From NCBI RefSeq assembly GCF_017798165.1, contig NZ_CP059068.1, positions 3,658,001-3,722,000 on the forward strand: DNA of 64,000 nt, read 5' to 3'. The position numbers were made by a program, and so were the translations under genes. Position 1 is the first letter of the stretch, and every line of letters begins with the position of its first letter. Below the pieces are notes generated by a model. That model was not told the DNA's origin and made no database searches. It worked only from the letters and a program-made list of their open reading frames with translations. This DNA comes from Rhodoferax sp. AJA081-3 (GTDB taxonomy: Bacteria > Pseudomonadota > Gammaproteobacteria > Burkholderiales > Burkholderiaceae_C). Shown here in pieces: positions 63,095-64,000 of the stretch.

Positions 63095-64000
63095 TCAGTT
63101 GTGGCGCAGCAGGTCACCAAAAACTGTGCGCTGACCCTCTCGTCGATCGTCGCCTGGCGCGTCGTACAAGACCAGCCAGCTAGGCTTACCGCCCGACAAT
63201 GCTGGAGGCAGGTCGCAGATGGCCTCGGCGCGGTTGGTACCGCGTCCGTGCGGCAGTACGATCGACTCGGTCAGAGTCGACTCAAAACGAATCGGTTCTC
63301 GGTTGGCTGCCAATACTGCTTTCGCCGCTGGCCATTTGAAAACGCGGATTTCTCCGTTCAGCACCATCGTCGGGCCGGCCAGGATATAAAGGTCCTCACC
63401 ACAAAAGTGCAGGTCGCGCACACCCAGACCGTCTAGTTGCAAGAAGTGTTTGCGCATCAGCAAGCCGCTGTCATCCAGCGGCGCCAGACGCAACTGATCG
63501 CCCCGTGCTTCTAACTTGATCTCCAGCAGCGCAGACCAGCCACGCAGCACCGGCCCACGCAGACCCAGCAGCAACCTGGGGCCATTTACCGCCAGGCCTT
63601 CGATGTCAAAGCCATTGTCCTTGCCCGGTATTGCCATATAGGGCCCGAAGTGCGGGTCGTTGGCCAGTGCGCGGGTCAGCAGGTTGTCGTGTGAGTCGCC
63701 TTTCAGCCGCAGTGCTTGCCGCCCATCCTTGGCCCTGCGAACGAGGCAGGGCGCGCCGTGTGCGTCGGGCTCGATGGGTATGCAGGCCAGCAGCCGACGG
63801 TTGCCGTCAAGCGTAACCTTGGCCAGGCGCTTGGCGTTGTCTGCGTGGTCCCTGTCCGGCTTGGCGTTTTTGCGTTTCAGGCCATGTGATCCGACCACCC
63901 AAAGAAAGCCTTCCGCTACCGCCATGCCTTCCAGGTCGGCCTCTTCTTCGGCTGAGCCGGGCAGGTCCAGCAGATCGGACAGTGGAAAGTCGCGCACTTC
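63095..64000 (-). CDS. DUF3616 domain protein (N-terminus outside window)
   Basis: At least 301 residues of a DUF3616 protein, a beta-propeller-like domain (DLEGMAVAEGFLWVVGSHGL, FDIEGLAVNGPRLLLGLRGP, DLHFCGEDLYILAGPT). The frame is open to the right edge, so the GTG at 63997 is probably internal and the start is missing. Function unknown; it converges with the ribosomal operon. Confidence 0.82.
   Translation of the reverse strand, partial: EVRDFPLSDLLDLPGSAEEEADLEGMAVAEGFLWVVGSHGLKRKNAKPDRDHADNAKRLAKVTLDGNRRLLACIPIEPDAHGAPCLVRRAKDGRQALRLKGDSHDNLLTRALANDPHFGPYMAIPGKDNGFDIEGLAVNGPRLLLGLRGPVLRGWSALLEIKLEARGDQLRLAPLDDSGLLMRKHFLQLDGLGVRDLHFCGEDLYILAGPTMVLNGEIRVFKWPAAKAVLAANREPIRFESTLTESIVLPHGRGTNRAEAICDLPPALSGGKPSWLVLYDAPGDDRREGQRTVFGDLLRHN

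Overview
The window reads as chromosomal DNA of a betaproteobacterium of the Comamonadaceae, most like Rhodoferax or Polaromonas. This is inferred from protein character, the order of the ribosomal and C-P lyase genes, and a 49-bp intergenic repeat. No species can be named from sequence alone.

Region 1 (1-10.8 kb) is a phosphonate locus. It holds a truncated phnD copy, a second phnD and phnE (uptake), then phnN, a 2H-phosphoesterase gene and the regulator phnF on the minus strand, then phnGHIJKLM plus a hexapeptide acyltransferase on the plus strand. It encodes import and the complete C-P lyase core. phnC is probably upstream of the window. No phnP is seen.

Region 2 (10.8-47.2 kb) is an accessory mosaic bounded by two directly repeated IS30-type elements, each with a different one-base frameshift. 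It contains a P450/AraC pair, an ECF42-type sigma operon (sigma, SRPBCC, YceI, DGPF/YciI, DUF1428) with a candidate ECF42 promoter, and a PepSY/two-component system. Also present are a few orphan genes of less G+C-rich character, an AraC/NmrA divergon, a ParE-type toxin-antitoxin pair and malate synthase G. A Schlafen/AlbA-type ATPase gene is followed by a 26-codon stub resembling type I methyltransferase HsdM. Then come a CoA-transferase, a LysR regulator, and an operon of a ThDP enzyme with two citrate-synthase-fold proteins that lack most catalytic residues. A TonB receptor closes the region.

Region 3 (47.2-53.7 kb) has an ABC-type substrate-binding protein, a 1480-residue hybrid kinase with a full phosphorelay plus GGDEF-EAL, and proC. 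The second IS30 copy separates the TonB receptor from the binding protein and kinase, which probably formed one sensing locus.

Region 4 (53.8-63.1 kb) is the spc/alpha ribosomal super-operon: rplN to rplQ with secY, infA, rpmJ and rpoA. It is followed at once by an initiator tRNA-fMet and a terminator. A DUF3616 gene runs off the right edge.

The most striking unexplained structure is a 49-bp repeat present seven times: a 5-7-5 hairpin, exactly 17 nt, then a CGGGGGCTAGAGGCC-like box and usually a T-rich tail. Every copy lies sense-oriented at the 3' end of a gene. The hairpin stem occurs in two covarying sequence classes, and both IS30 copies are inserted 8-9 bp beyond such a box.
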